A stretch of 64,000 nucleotides of DNA, from positions 2,170,001-2,234,000 of the forward strand of contig NZ_CP054141.1 in NCBI RefSeq assembly GCF_013284035.1, given 5' to 3'. Shown here in pieces: positions 28,401 to 35,999 of the stretch. The stretch is from Flavobacterium sp. M31R6. GTDB lineage: Bacteria > Bacteroidota > Bacteroidia > Flavobacteriales > Flavobacteriaceae. The notes beneath the pieces were generated by a model that saw only the letters and a program-made list of their open reading frames with translations, was not told the origin of the DNA and did no database searches. The position numbers and the translations under genes were made by a program. The stretch's first letter is position 1, and every line of letters begins with the position of its first letter.

Positions 28401-29182
28401 GAACGCGATCTGAGGATAATTCGATAAAGCGTTTCCATAAAGGAGCTTTTTATTTGGCGGAGCAATTGCATTTGGACATTGTTCCAATTCTTATTCATGG
28501 CTATTCCGAGGTTTGTCCAAAAGGGGATTTTATACTCAATGGAGGAAATACTACTGTGACTATTTTGGACCGAATTTCACATGATAATTCAGTTTTTGGA
28601 AACAATTTAGCAGAACGGACAAAAAAAATAAGTACTTTCTTTAAACTAGAATATAAAAAGATACGTTTGAATTCAGAAGGTCCTGATTATTTCAAGGCAA
28701 AGTTGATGAACAGTTATGCGTTCAAGGAAGAGCAAGTTATATTAGCCATAAAAGGAAATTTAGAAAAATATTTAGATTTATACTATAGCTTGAATAAATG
28801 GATTGACTCTAAAGCCAGAATTCTACATTTTGCTAATGATTTTGGACAGTTGGATATGCTTTTGGCTTTGCAGGAACCGCAGAGAAAAATTGAATCCGTA
28901 ATCGTTTTGGATGAAAACAGAGCGGTTGCCCAAACAAATTACATCGTAAAGAAAAGAAAGATTCAGTATTTAAATCCAATTAAACCGATTGTTCCAAATA
29001 AATATGATGTTATTTTGATTTCGGATAAAAACGCCTCAAATAATTTGGAAGCAATTTGTAATTTGGCTACAACCATCATTTTGTTAAATGCTGAAAATCT
29101 AAAAGACAGCGTATTGAATTTTGGATTTGATATTACTTTTGATAATGAAAAACTGATTGTTCTAAAAAAGAAGATACAATGA
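25493..29182 (+). CDS. MMPL/RND exporter fused to a PlsC-like acyltransferase
   Basis: 1229 residues. Residues 1 to about 820 are an RND/MMPL transporter with two blocks of membrane helices (about 15-35 and 265-410; 430-450 and 665-810), including SSILLGETTDYSIYV and IFGIGVDYSIFMTSA with the paired acidic residues for proton flow. Residues about 890-1060 are a PlsC-type acyltransferase with NHSSFLD (near 900) and FPEGTRS (near 967). The last 150 residues (ARILHFANDFGQLDMLLAL) look like a degenerate Rossmann domain, perhaps methyltransferase-derived. It probably exports and acylates pigment lipids in one machine. Confidence 0.88.
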   Translation: MHNYLFDLYSFMTKRKFLSAGIVIAIALFLGFFASQITFQENINQLIPSNDKSGVTSKVLEQVNFADKITIIISTIDNGSPENLTEYANAFIDSLDGSCKPFVAKVQGKIEEENIQETFDFVYANLPLFLDQKDYEQIQNKLQKDSIANSVASDYKSIISPAGLVSKDFILRDPLGISFIALKKLQQLSVGDDFEIQNGFLLSKDKKNLLLFVTPKLQTNETDKNTTFIHNLEKIRVDLNVQFKGKVEMTYFGATPVAVANATQIKSDVKNTSIFAGVTLVLILAFFYRNLSTPIIIFIPSLFGALFALAVLYFCKGSISAISLGISSILLGETTDYSIYVLTHLRNNKDVKLLYRDITKPLLLCGVTTSITFLCLFFIKSEALQDLGIFAGLSVVSTSVFSLILIPILYKSNGKLFIPKPNVIDKLGAYSYHKNKFLVGSMLLLLVVSLFTYSKVTFNNDLSALNFMTPKLKMAEKQLEHIANDDSSKSIYLATYGKSYEEVVANNNQLFKTLEKDKKEKGILNFSSIGGIVFSAEVQKQKIAEWNTFWSSQKKSNLTQALISEGNQYGFKTTTFDSFYELLDKNFGPISIQEFLKVKSFFLDEFISQKDGFYTISTLVKVPKVKRDVFVNQIKKQPNLVVIDRQQTNETFLGTLKTSFEDLVNYSFITVFFVLLFAFRKIELAIISIIPIFISWIFTTGLMGMFGLQFNVFNIIVCTLIFGIGVDYSIFMTSALQKEYTFGKIELPSYRTSILLSVATTILGIGVLIFAKHPALKSIALIAIIGIFSALLITFILQPLVFHFFVTNRVKKGKAPYEIRRLLHSTFSFAYFGLGGFLYSIVSGILMKIMPFPKKSKLRVFHYILSKFMKSVLMSYPSIRRKIINKSNEKFDKPAVIIANHSSFLDILAVGLLSPKIIFLVSDWVYNSPVFGKGVRLAGFYPVSSGMDNGVEHLRAKVEQGFSIMVFPEGTRSEDNSIKRFHKGAFYLAEQLHLDIVPILIHGYSEVCPKGDFILNGGNTTVTILDRISHDNSVFGNNLAERTKKISTFFKLEYKKIRLNSEGPDYFKAKLMNSYAFKEEQVILAIKGNLEKYLDLYYSLNKWIDSKARILHFANDFGQLDMLLALQEPQRKIESVIVLDENRAVAQTNYIVKKRKIQYLNPIKPIVPNKYDVILISDKNASNNLEAICNLATTIILLNAENLKDSVLNFGFDITFDNEKLIVLKKKIQ

Positions 29183-30702
29183 AAATGAAAAAACACTATG
29201 ATGTAGTCGTAATAGGAAGCGGTTTGGGTGGACTCGTTTCGGCTGTCATTTTGGCCAAAGAAGGTTATAGTGTTTGTGTGTTGGAGAAAAACAATCAATA
29301 CGGAGGGAATTTGCAGACTTTTGTGCGTGATAAAACCATTTTTGATACAGGAATTCATTACATAGGAGGATTGAACGAGGGGCAAAATCTGCATCAGTAT
29401 TTCAAGTATATCGGAATTATGGATGGACTGAATCTCAAGAAAATGGATGAAGATGGATATGATATGATTTCTTTCGAGGATCATGAGCAAGAATTTCCAC
29501 ATGCACAAGGATATGATAATTTTAAAAAACAGCTAACCCAATTTTTTCCTGAAGAAAGAGAAGCCATTGAAAAATATTGTGAAGCAATAGTAAATACTTG
29601 TGATCGATTTCCACTTTATAATTTAAGATCGGAAGGAAAATATGACAATGATATTTTAGCTATAAATGCTAAAGAGTTCATCGATGGATTGACTGAAAAT
29701 AAAATTTTGCGGGCAGTTTTTGCGGGCAGTAATTTTTTATATGCAGGAATGGGAGACAAATCTCCTTTTTATGTCCACGCATTGACGGTGAACACCTATA
29801 TGCAAAGTGCTTGGCGTTGTATTAATGGCGGAAGCCAAATAACCAAACAGTTAATAAAAGAACTGAAAAAATACGGAGGCATAGCTTTTAAATACAAAGA
29901 AGTTTTTGAGTTAAGTGTTGAAGATAACGCTATTACAAAAGCCAAAATGAAGGACGGATTAAGTGTTTCTGCCCAATATTTTATTTCTAATATTGAGCCC
30001 AAAACCACTTTGAAAATGGCTGGGGAAGATCACTTCAGGAAAGCTTTTGTCAATAGAGTTTCCAGTTTGGAGGGCGGTGTTTCAGCTTTTAGTCTGTACA
30101 TTGTTTTTAAACCTAAGACTTTCAAATACCTGAACCGAAATTATTACCACTTCAAAAACAGTGACGATGTTTGGACCGCTCAGGATTATACTGAGGAAAC
30201 TTGGCCAAAGGCGTTTTTGGCTTCTATGAATGCCACAAAAAAGGAAGATGGTTGGGCTGAAGGGATGACTTTTATTGCTTACATGAAATTCTCAGATGTA
30301 GAGGCTTGGAAAGATACTTTCAACACGATTGCTGAGGAAAATGAAAGGGGAGAAAGTTATGAAGCTTTCAAAGCGCGTAAAACAAAACGTTTTCTGGAAG
30401 AAATTGAGAAAAAGTTTCCCGGAATTAAGGAGTGCATAAAATCGGTACATACATCGACACCACTGTCTTATAGGGATTATATCGGCGGCCATAATGGAAA
30501 TATGTATGGTTATGAGAAAGATTCCAATAACCCAATGAAAACATTTATTCCCTCAAAAACAAAGCTGGATAATCTTTATCTGACTGGGCAAAGCATTAAC
30601 ATGCACGGGGTCTTAGGCGTAACGATAGGCGCTGTTGTTACTTGTTCGGAGATTTTGGGCAGAGAATATTTAGTCAATAAAATTAATCAAAATACGGATT
30701 GA
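29179..30702 (+). CDS. Phytoene desaturase-like FAD oxidoreductase
   Basis: 507 residues. Starts with the FAD motif DVVVIGSGLGGLVSAVILAKEG and keeps a C-terminal FAD loop, LYLTGQSINMHGVLGVTIGA. This is the CrtI/retinol saturase (NAD(P)/FAD-dependent) family. It overlaps the exporter gene by 4 bases (ATGA). In this cluster it may adjust chain saturation or oxidise the ring system. It is not proof of carotenoid synthesis, as no phytoene synthase is present here. Confidence 0.8.
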   Translation: MKMKKHYDVVVIGSGLGGLVSAVILAKEGYSVCVLEKNNQYGGNLQTFVRDKTIFDTGIHYIGGLNEGQNLHQYFKYIGIMDGLNLKKMDEDGYDMISFEDHEQEFPHAQGYDNFKKQLTQFFPEEREAIEKYCEAIVNTCDRFPLYNLRSEGKYDNDILAINAKEFIDGLTENKILRAVFAGSNFLYAGMGDKSPFYVHALTVNTYMQSAWRCINGGSQITKQLIKELKKYGGIAFKYKEVFELSVEDNAITKAKMKDGLSVSAQYFISNIEPKTTLKMAGEDHFRKAFVNRVSSLEGGVSAFSLYIVFKPKTFKYLNRNYYHFKNSDDVWTAQDYTEETWPKAFLASMNATKKEDGWAEGMTFIAYMKFSDVEAWKDTFNTIAEENERGESYEAFKARKTKRFLEEIEKKFPGIKECIKSVHTSTPLSYRDYIGGHNGNMYGYEKDSNNPMKTFIPSKTKLDNLYLTGQSINMHGVLGVTIGAVVTCSEILGREYLVNKINQNTD

Positions 30703-30718
30703 TGATAAATTGAGGTGT

Positions 30719-32386
30719 ATGAAGAAACATATTCGACATATTGTTTTCATCGTTTTAGCTTTTGTGGTCGTATCTTGCGGTACTTCAAAATCTATGCACC
30801 ATCAACCAGAAATAACAAGTTTTAACAACACCATTCCTGTTGTTACAAAACAATCCAATACCACTTTTTGCACTGGGAATAATTTTTTGCTAAAAAACAA
30901 ACAAAATTTTTGGGAACTTTATGTTGAAGGCGATCCATTGGAACGAGGTTTGGCAATCGGAAGTTTGACAGATTCTTTGCTAAAAAAGCAAGAGTATGTT
31001 TTTTTTGATAGAGTAGATGTTTTGATTCCATCCAATTTTAAGAGGAATGTGATGATGCGCTTTTTAAATTGGTATAATCGAAAATTATACTTGAATGTTG
31101 ATAATGAGTATCAAACCGAAATTTATGGACTTTCGCAATATGCGCCAAAAGATTTAAGTTATATAGCACCCAGTTTTTTAAGAGATATGTATTTGCATGG
31201 TGCTCATGATATAGGTCATGCCGTTCAGGATTTGGCTTTGGTAGGATGCACCTCTTTTGCGGCTTGGGGAAACAAAACGGAAGATGGGAACTTAATACTT
31301 GGTCGAAATTTTGATTTTTATGCTGGCGACGCTTTCGCAAAAGACAAAATAATTGCCTTTATCAATCCAAAAGAAGGATATCCATTCATGATGGTAACCT
31401 GGCCGGGAATGATAGGCGTTTGCTCAGGAATGAATGCAGAAGGGTTGACACTGACAATCAATGCCAGTAAGTCTAAAATTCCGTTGATTGCCAAAACACC
31501 TATTTCTATATTGACACGGGAGATATTGCAATATGCAAGAACTATTGATGAAGCAATTGAAATAGCTAAAACGAAAAAAGTATTTGTATCCGAGTCGATT
31601 ATGGTAGGAAGTGCCAATGATAATAAAGCTGTTTTGATAGAAATCGCACCCGATAATTTAGGGGTTTTTGAAGTTTCAAATGGTAATCAGTTGGTTAGTT
31701 CCAATCATTTTCAAAGTGATGCTTTAAAAGAAAACGATCGAAATAAAGAACAAATTAAAAACAGCCATTCTCAATATCGTTTTGATCGAATGACTCAATT
31801 ATTGGATGAAAATCCAAAAATAACACCTCAAATAGCTGTTGATATACTCCGAAACAAAGAGGGATTAAATAATTTACCTTTGGGATATGGGAACGATAAA
31901 GCGTTAAACCATTTATTAGCTCATCACGGAATTGTGTTTCAACCCTCGAAACGATTGGTTTGGGTATCGGCAAGTCCCTATCAATTGGGTGAATTTGTCT
32001 GTTATGATTTGAATGCCATTTTTAAAAACAGAAAAGTAAATGACAGTATAGTTTCGTTAGAAGATGAAAAACGAAATATTGCCGCTGACCCATTTCTGAA
32101 AACAGTTGCCTATCAAAACTATGAAAGTTTTCGGATTGAGGATAAAAAAATGGATCTCTTATTAAAAAATAAAGAGGATTTACCTACGGATTTTATTGAA
32201 TATTATCAATCTTTAAACCCAGATTATTGGGTTGTTTATTATAAAGTAGGATTGTACTTTTATCAAAATAAAAAATACGTTTTGGCTCAAGAACAATTTG
32301 AAAAAGCATTGACCAAAGAAATTAGTACCCTTCCTGAAAAAGAGGAGATTACCAACTATTTAAAGAAAATTAAAAGAAAACGATAA
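30719..32386 (+). CDS. C45-like/Ntn-hydrolase lipoprotein, candidate acyltransferase
   Basis: 555 residues from ATG 30719, preceded by a GAGGT box (a TTG 9 bases upstream is also open). HIRHIVFIVLAFVVVSC is a lipoprotein signal. The core GCTSFAAWGNKTEDGNLILGRNFDF is the N-terminal nucleophile (Cys) segment of acyl-CoA:6-APA acyltransferase/C45 proteins, followed by WPGMIGVCSGMNAEGL. The last 60 residues are TPR-like (YYKVGLYFYQNKKYVLAQEQFEKAL). Located outside the cytoplasm, it could make or break the ester between polyene and resorcinol. It is separated from the next start by the TAATG overlap. Confidence 0.75.
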   Translation: MKKHIRHIVFIVLAFVVVSCGTSKSMHHQPEITSFNNTIPVVTKQSNTTFCTGNNFLLKNKQNFWELYVEGDPLERGLAIGSLTDSLLKKQEYVFFDRVDVLIPSNFKRNVMMRFLNWYNRKLYLNVDNEYQTEIYGLSQYAPKDLSYIAPSFLRDMYLHGAHDIGHAVQDLALVGCTSFAAWGNKTEDGNLILGRNFDFYAGDAFAKDKIIAFINPKEGYPFMMVTWPGMIGVCSGMNAEGLTLTINASKSKIPLIAKTPISILTREILQYARTIDEAIEIAKTKKVFVSESIMVGSANDNKAVLIEIAPDNLGVFEVSNGNQLVSSNHFQSDALKENDRNKEQIKNSHSQYRFDRMTQLLDENPKITPQIAVDILRNKEGLNNLPLGYGNDKALNHLLAHHGIVFQPSKRLVWVSASPYQLGEFVCYDLNAIFKNRKVNDSIVSLEDEKRNIAADPFLKTVAYQNYESFRIEDKKMDLLLKNKEDLPTDFIEYYQSLNPDYWVVYYKVGLYFYQNKKYVLAQEQFEKALTKEISTLPEKEEITNYLKKIKRKR

Positions 32387-33684
32387 TGATTCCAAAGATA
32401 GAAATTGCCACTACAGCCGAAATAAAATCGTTTCAGGAAGATAAATTGGTAGAACTTTTGCGCTATGTGAATGCCAATTCCCCTTTTTACCGTTCCCTTT
32501 TTACTAAAAAAAATATTGATATTGCCAATATAAAAACAATTGAGGATTTGACTCAGTTGCCGGTTACCACCAAAGAAGATTTGCAAAAACACAATGATTA
32601 TTTTTTATGTGTTCCTGCGAATAAAATTATTGATTATGCTACCACTTCCGGGACTTTGGGAGATCCAGTAACTTTTGGGTTAACCGACAGTGATTTGGAC
32701 AGACTGGCTTATAACGAAGCCATTTCGTTTGATTGTGCCGGTATAAAAGAAGGTGATATTGTGCAGTTGATGACTACAATTGATCGCCGTTTTATGGCAG
32801 GATTGGCTTATTTCTTGGGTCTCCGAAAGATGAAAGTTGGTGTTATTCGTGTTGGTGCCGGAATTCCGGAACTGCAATGGGATTCCATTTTAAAATACAA
32901 ACCGACCTATTTAATTACGGTTCCTTCCTTTTTGCTAAAAATGATTGAATATGCCGAAAACCATAACATTGATTTCAATAATTCCAGTGTTAAAGGTGCT
33001 ATTTGTATTGGTGAATCACTTAGGAATCAAGATTTCACGATGAATGCGCTGTCCAAAAAAATATCGGATAAATGGAAAATAAAGTTGTTTTCTACTTATG
33101 CTTCGACCGAAATGAGTACCGCCTTTACCGAATGTCAACACGGAGTAGGTGGGCATCATCATCCCGAATTGATTATTGTGGAAGTGTTGGATGAAAATAA
33201 TAATCCCGTAAAAAATGGTGAGTCAGGGGAATTAACTTTTACCACTTTAGGGATTGAAGCTATGCCTTTGGTTCGTTTCAAAACGGGTGATATTGTTCAG
33301 TTGCACACTGATCCTTGCCTGTGTGGACGAAACACGTTGCGGGTTGGCCCCGTTATCGGAAGAAAACAGCATATGATAAAATACAAGGGAACGACTTTGT
33401 ACCCACCTGCAATGCACGATGTTTTGAATGATTTTGATACTATAGAAAGTTACATCATTGAGATTGGAACTAATGATTTGGGAACAGATGAGATTCTGAT
33501 CAAGATTGCGGTAAAAGATCCCACACCAATTTTTCTGCAGGAATTAAAAGATCATTTTAGAGCCAAATTGCGCGTCACTCCAAAAATTGAATTCACTACG
33601 AATGAAGTTCTAAGACCTATTATTTTCAACCCCATGAGCAGAAAACCGATTCATTTTTTTGATAATAGGAAGAGTGTTGTTTAA
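32386..33684 (+). CDS. PaaK-like AMP-binding ligase
   Basis: 432 residues. Motifs of phenylacetate-CoA ligase-type adenylate enzymes: YATTSGTLGDPVTFGL (P-loop-like), YASTEMSTAFTEC, VRFKTGDIVQL (Asp for ribose) and the C-terminal RPIIFNPMSRKPIHFF. A CXCGR segment (DPCLCGRNT) fits the PaaK group. It may activate 4-coumarate or another aryl acid for loading on the ACP, in line with the ammonia-lyase at the other end. It is the last gene of the cluster. A decayed copy of its 3' end lies at 35473. Confidence 0.82.
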   Translation: MIPKIEIATTAEIKSFQEDKLVELLRYVNANSPFYRSLFTKKNIDIANIKTIEDLTQLPVTTKEDLQKHNDYFLCVPANKIIDYATTSGTLGDPVTFGLTDSDLDRLAYNEAISFDCAGIKEGDIVQLMTTIDRRFMAGLAYFLGLRKMKVGVIRVGAGIPELQWDSILKYKPTYLITVPSFLLKMIEYAENHNIDFNNSSVKGAICIGESLRNQDFTMNALSKKISDKWKIKLFSTYASTEMSTAFTECQHGVGGHHHPELIIVEVLDENNNPVKNGESGELTFTTLGIEAMPLVRFKTGDIVQLHTDPCLCGRNTLRVGPVIGRKQHMIKYKGTTLYPPAMHDVLNDFDTIESYIIEIGTNDLGTDEILIKIAVKDPTPIFLQELKDHFRAKLRVTPKIEFTTNEVLRPIIFNPMSRKPIHFFDNRKSVV

Positions 33685-33729
33685 GAGTTTTTTTTGGAAT
33701 AATTGCAAAAATGCAAAATACTTCACTTT

Positions 33730-33810
33730 AGCCCCGGTAGCAGTGGAAATCCTTTTGTGCCGGTGTTCGGTACAAAAGATTGCAACGAATAGCGGGACCC
33801 ATGCCTGCTA
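33730..33810. repeat. Structured flavobacterial intergenic element, short variant
   Basis: The core AGCCCCGGTAGCAGTGG ... GCAACGAATAGCGGGAC surrounds a 9-bp hairpin TTTTGTGCC/GGTACAAAA. It shares the paired internal-loop layout (GATAGAAG-like opposite GGATAGC-like) with the elements at 38515 and 43771. It lies between the convergent PaaK-like and dipeptidase genes. Confidence 0.55.
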
Positions 33811-33857
33811 AAAAAAGCCAAATCTTTCTGCTCCAAAAAATTATAACAGAATTTAGG

Positions 33858-35285
33858 TTAATGGTAGTTTTTCTGTATAAACTGATACGTATTAATACCC
33901 ATTATGCGGTCAACGATTTCTTCGGGATCAATACGGTTATGACTTTGGGTTAAATTGTTTGGGAAGTCTTTCCTGTAGTTATGGGCTTGTATTAAGAGGT
34001 AATCCGAAAGAGTAGGGTAGTTTTCTACTGTCCAATATCCGTTGAGAGGATTAATCATTCCATCAAAATCACTGCCGAGACTTTGAATTCCCCAAGCAAA
34101 AAGACCTTTGGAGTCCAATAATTCGGCAATATGTTGTATTTGCCTCCAAATTAAAACGGATGAATGAAATAAAACTTTTCGTCTTTCCATCCCATGAGAT
34201 TTTTTTAATTCCTTATCTCCCGGTGCTACGATGCGTCTTTCGTCGAGTTGTATGCCAAACAAACCATTGGTTTCAGCTATCTTGATTATTTCATCATCAT
34301 AAAAATTAATATCTTCCTGCAGAAATAAATGTTTGTCTTTTTCATTGCCAATTACAGCACCATGACTGACAATTATAGGGATGTTTTCATTTTTATATTT
34401 TGTTTCCAATAACTTAAAATATTCAAGGCGTGATTTCCTGCTCATGTGTTTGATGTCAATTAGGATTCTTTTGTTATTGGAGTTGTCGAGCAATTTTTCA
34501 AGGACAACAAGACCTAATGGGGTAAATCCTTCGTTCATACCATAGCTTTGGTCTGTAGCTTTTTTTACAATTCCTGTTAGACTTTTGGCATGGCCACATA
34601 ATTCGTTGTAAAAGTGATGCGTCAGGGTGATAAATACAGGACGATGTTCCCAGTTTTTGACTTTATCTACATTGGCAAGAACCTGTTTTGGGTCGGTAGG
34701 ATTCGTTTTTGGTTTTATTCCTGTTCCAAATGCATGAGCGCCTTCAATAGTGATGAATACGGCTATTGAGCTTACTTTTTTATTATTTATAGCATCTTGA
34801 TTCAGAATTGCGTCTAGATGACTTGCACTTTTTGCAAGTGTATATTGATAGTTTGCCCGATCCGCAAGCGTAACTGTTTTGCCGTCTAACTGTTTTAGGT
34901 AATTGTATTCATTTTCAAGATCAATAAAATAATCGGTAATAGACTGAATATAATCAATTCTGCTTTTACCTACTGACGTTATAAAATTCAAGAGCATATC
35001 GTTGAAGTCTCCCGTTTTTAGCTTGTTGTCAAAGAAACTCCGCTCCATTGGATATAATGAGACAAATACAATTCCAGTGTTACCAAAACCCATAGCCGAA
35101 AAATTGCTCTGCCGGTATTTTACAATTCCTCCTAAAAGATCAATAAGTTTTTCAAAAAGATTAGGAGGATCATAATACCAAATGGAACTGTTAGATAATG
35201 GATTTTGACTATTTTCTTTTGATGGAAAGCTATGTCCATAGGACTTCATGGTGGGATGACTGTGAATGTCTGCAAAGTATTTCAT
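33858..35285 (-). CDS. Membrane dipeptidase family (M19) hydrolase
   Basis: 475 residues. The N-terminal metal motif is DIHSHPTMKSYG (HxH-like, in place of DxHxD). Further metal and substrate regions are ITIEGAHAFG, ITLTHHFYNELCGHA, IVSHGAVIG and SLGSDFDGMINP, the order expected in renal-dipeptidase-type enzymes. There is no signal peptide, so it is probably cytoplasmic. It should hydrolyse dipeptides or related amides with two zinc ions. It stands alone and is convergent with the pigment cluster. Confidence 0.8.
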   Translation of the reverse strand: MKYFADIHSHPTMKSYGHSFPSKENSQNPLSNSSIWYYDPPNLFEKLIDLLGGIVKYRQSNFSAMGFGNTGIVFVSLYPMERSFFDNKLKTGDFNDMLLNFITSVGKSRIDYIQSITDYFIDLENEYNYLKQLDGKTVTLADRANYQYTLAKSASHLDAILNQDAINNKKVSSIAVFITIEGAHAFGTGIKPKTNPTDPKQVLANVDKVKNWEHRPVFITLTHHFYNELCGHAKSLTGIVKKATDQSYGMNEGFTPLGLVVLEKLLDNSNNKRILIDIKHMSRKSRLEYFKLLETKYKNENIPIIVSHGAVIGNEKDKHLFLQEDINFYDDEIIKIAETNGLFGIQLDERRIVAPGDKELKKSHGMERRKVLFHSSVLIWRQIQHIAELLDSKGLFAWGIQSLGSDFDGMINPLNGYWTVENYPTLSDYLLIQAHNYRKDFPNNLTQSHNRIDPEEIVDRIMGINTYQFIQKNYH

Positions 35286-35472
35286 GGCTTTACTATTTAA
35301 GAATTTATCCTGTTGATAGTTTTTTGCTTTTATACCAATTTTTTTTGTAAATATTAATTAAATGTAGTTATTATTTTCATATGTTCGTAATGTTATTCTT
35401 TAATAATGAAGCAATTATGATTTACAGGTACGGTTGTTAGGAGTGAATAACATATAAAGGGACAACTTTTAA

Positions 35473-35565
35473 TTCGCTACTAATGAAGCTCTGAGGCCTC
35501 TAATTTATAATCCAATGAGCCGAAACCTGTTCATTTTTTTTGATAGCAGAAAAACGGTTCTTTAA
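35473..35565 (+). pseudogene. Decayed 3' end of a second PaaK-like gene
   Basis: These bases read in one frame to a TAA and give TNEALRPLIYNPMSR followed by an FFDSRK-type ending. The living gene ends with TNEVLRPIIFNPMSR and FFDNRK. About 19 of 30 residues match, over the very last codons including the stop. Nothing upstream of 35470 continues the similarity as far as I can see. The TAA overlaps the end of the copper-chaperone gene. This is a relic of a lost or rearranged ligase gene. Confidence 0.75.
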
Positions 35566-35798
35566 TCTAAAACTTCAATTTTAAACCCTGCCTTTTGAAC
35601 CGTATCAATAATTTCGTTTTTTGAAATACCGTCGGAGGTAACGGATAGAATTTTGTCATTATCTGTTGTGTCAACTGACCATTGACTAATGCCTTTTGCA
35701 GCATCTAGAAATGGAGTTACTGTGGCTACGCAACCACCACATTTTATATTTGTTTTGAAATGAAATGTGGTTTCTTTTTCGTTTAAATTAGTGTTCAT
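35562..35798 (-). CDS. Heavy-metal-binding (HMA) protein, copper chaperone-like
   Basis: 78 residues. FKTNIKCGGCVATVTPFLD has the CxxC metal site in HMA context, followed by WSVDTTDNDKILSVTSDG and an EIIDTVQKAGF helix, the usual beta-alpha-beta-beta-alpha-beta order. It should bind Cu(I) and hand it to the copper ATPase encoded 200 bases downstream on the same strand. The intergenic stretch between them may hold a separate promoter, as it is too long for tight coupling. Confidence 0.85.
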   Translation of the reverse strand: MNTNLNEKETTFHFKTNIKCGGCVATVTPFLDAAKGISQWSVDTTDNDKILSVTSDGISKNEIIDTVQKAGFKIEVLD

Positions 35799-35999
35799 TG
35801 TTCGTTTATTTTATTGTTGTTTTAAATTTTGTATTAGTCAGTTTGTAAATTTATTATTAGCCTTAAGAGCGCCTTAGATGCAATCAACTGTCCGAGATAA
35901 TTTTTATCTGTGATCTGCGTAAATCTGCGTGCTAATTATTTTTAAAGCAGATTAATAATTGAATTTTAAAATTTATATGACTTACATGTTTAAGCGATG

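Noticed and set aside
28963..29508. 181-codon leftward frame across the exporter and oxidoreductase junction
   Set aside because: It runs over two well-supported overlapping genes and gives a low-complexity hydrophobic translation.
29179..30702. Carotenoid pathway gene
   Set aside because: The CrtI-like oxidoreductase is the only such gene here, and it overlaps flexirubin genes, so a separate carotenoid cluster is not supported.
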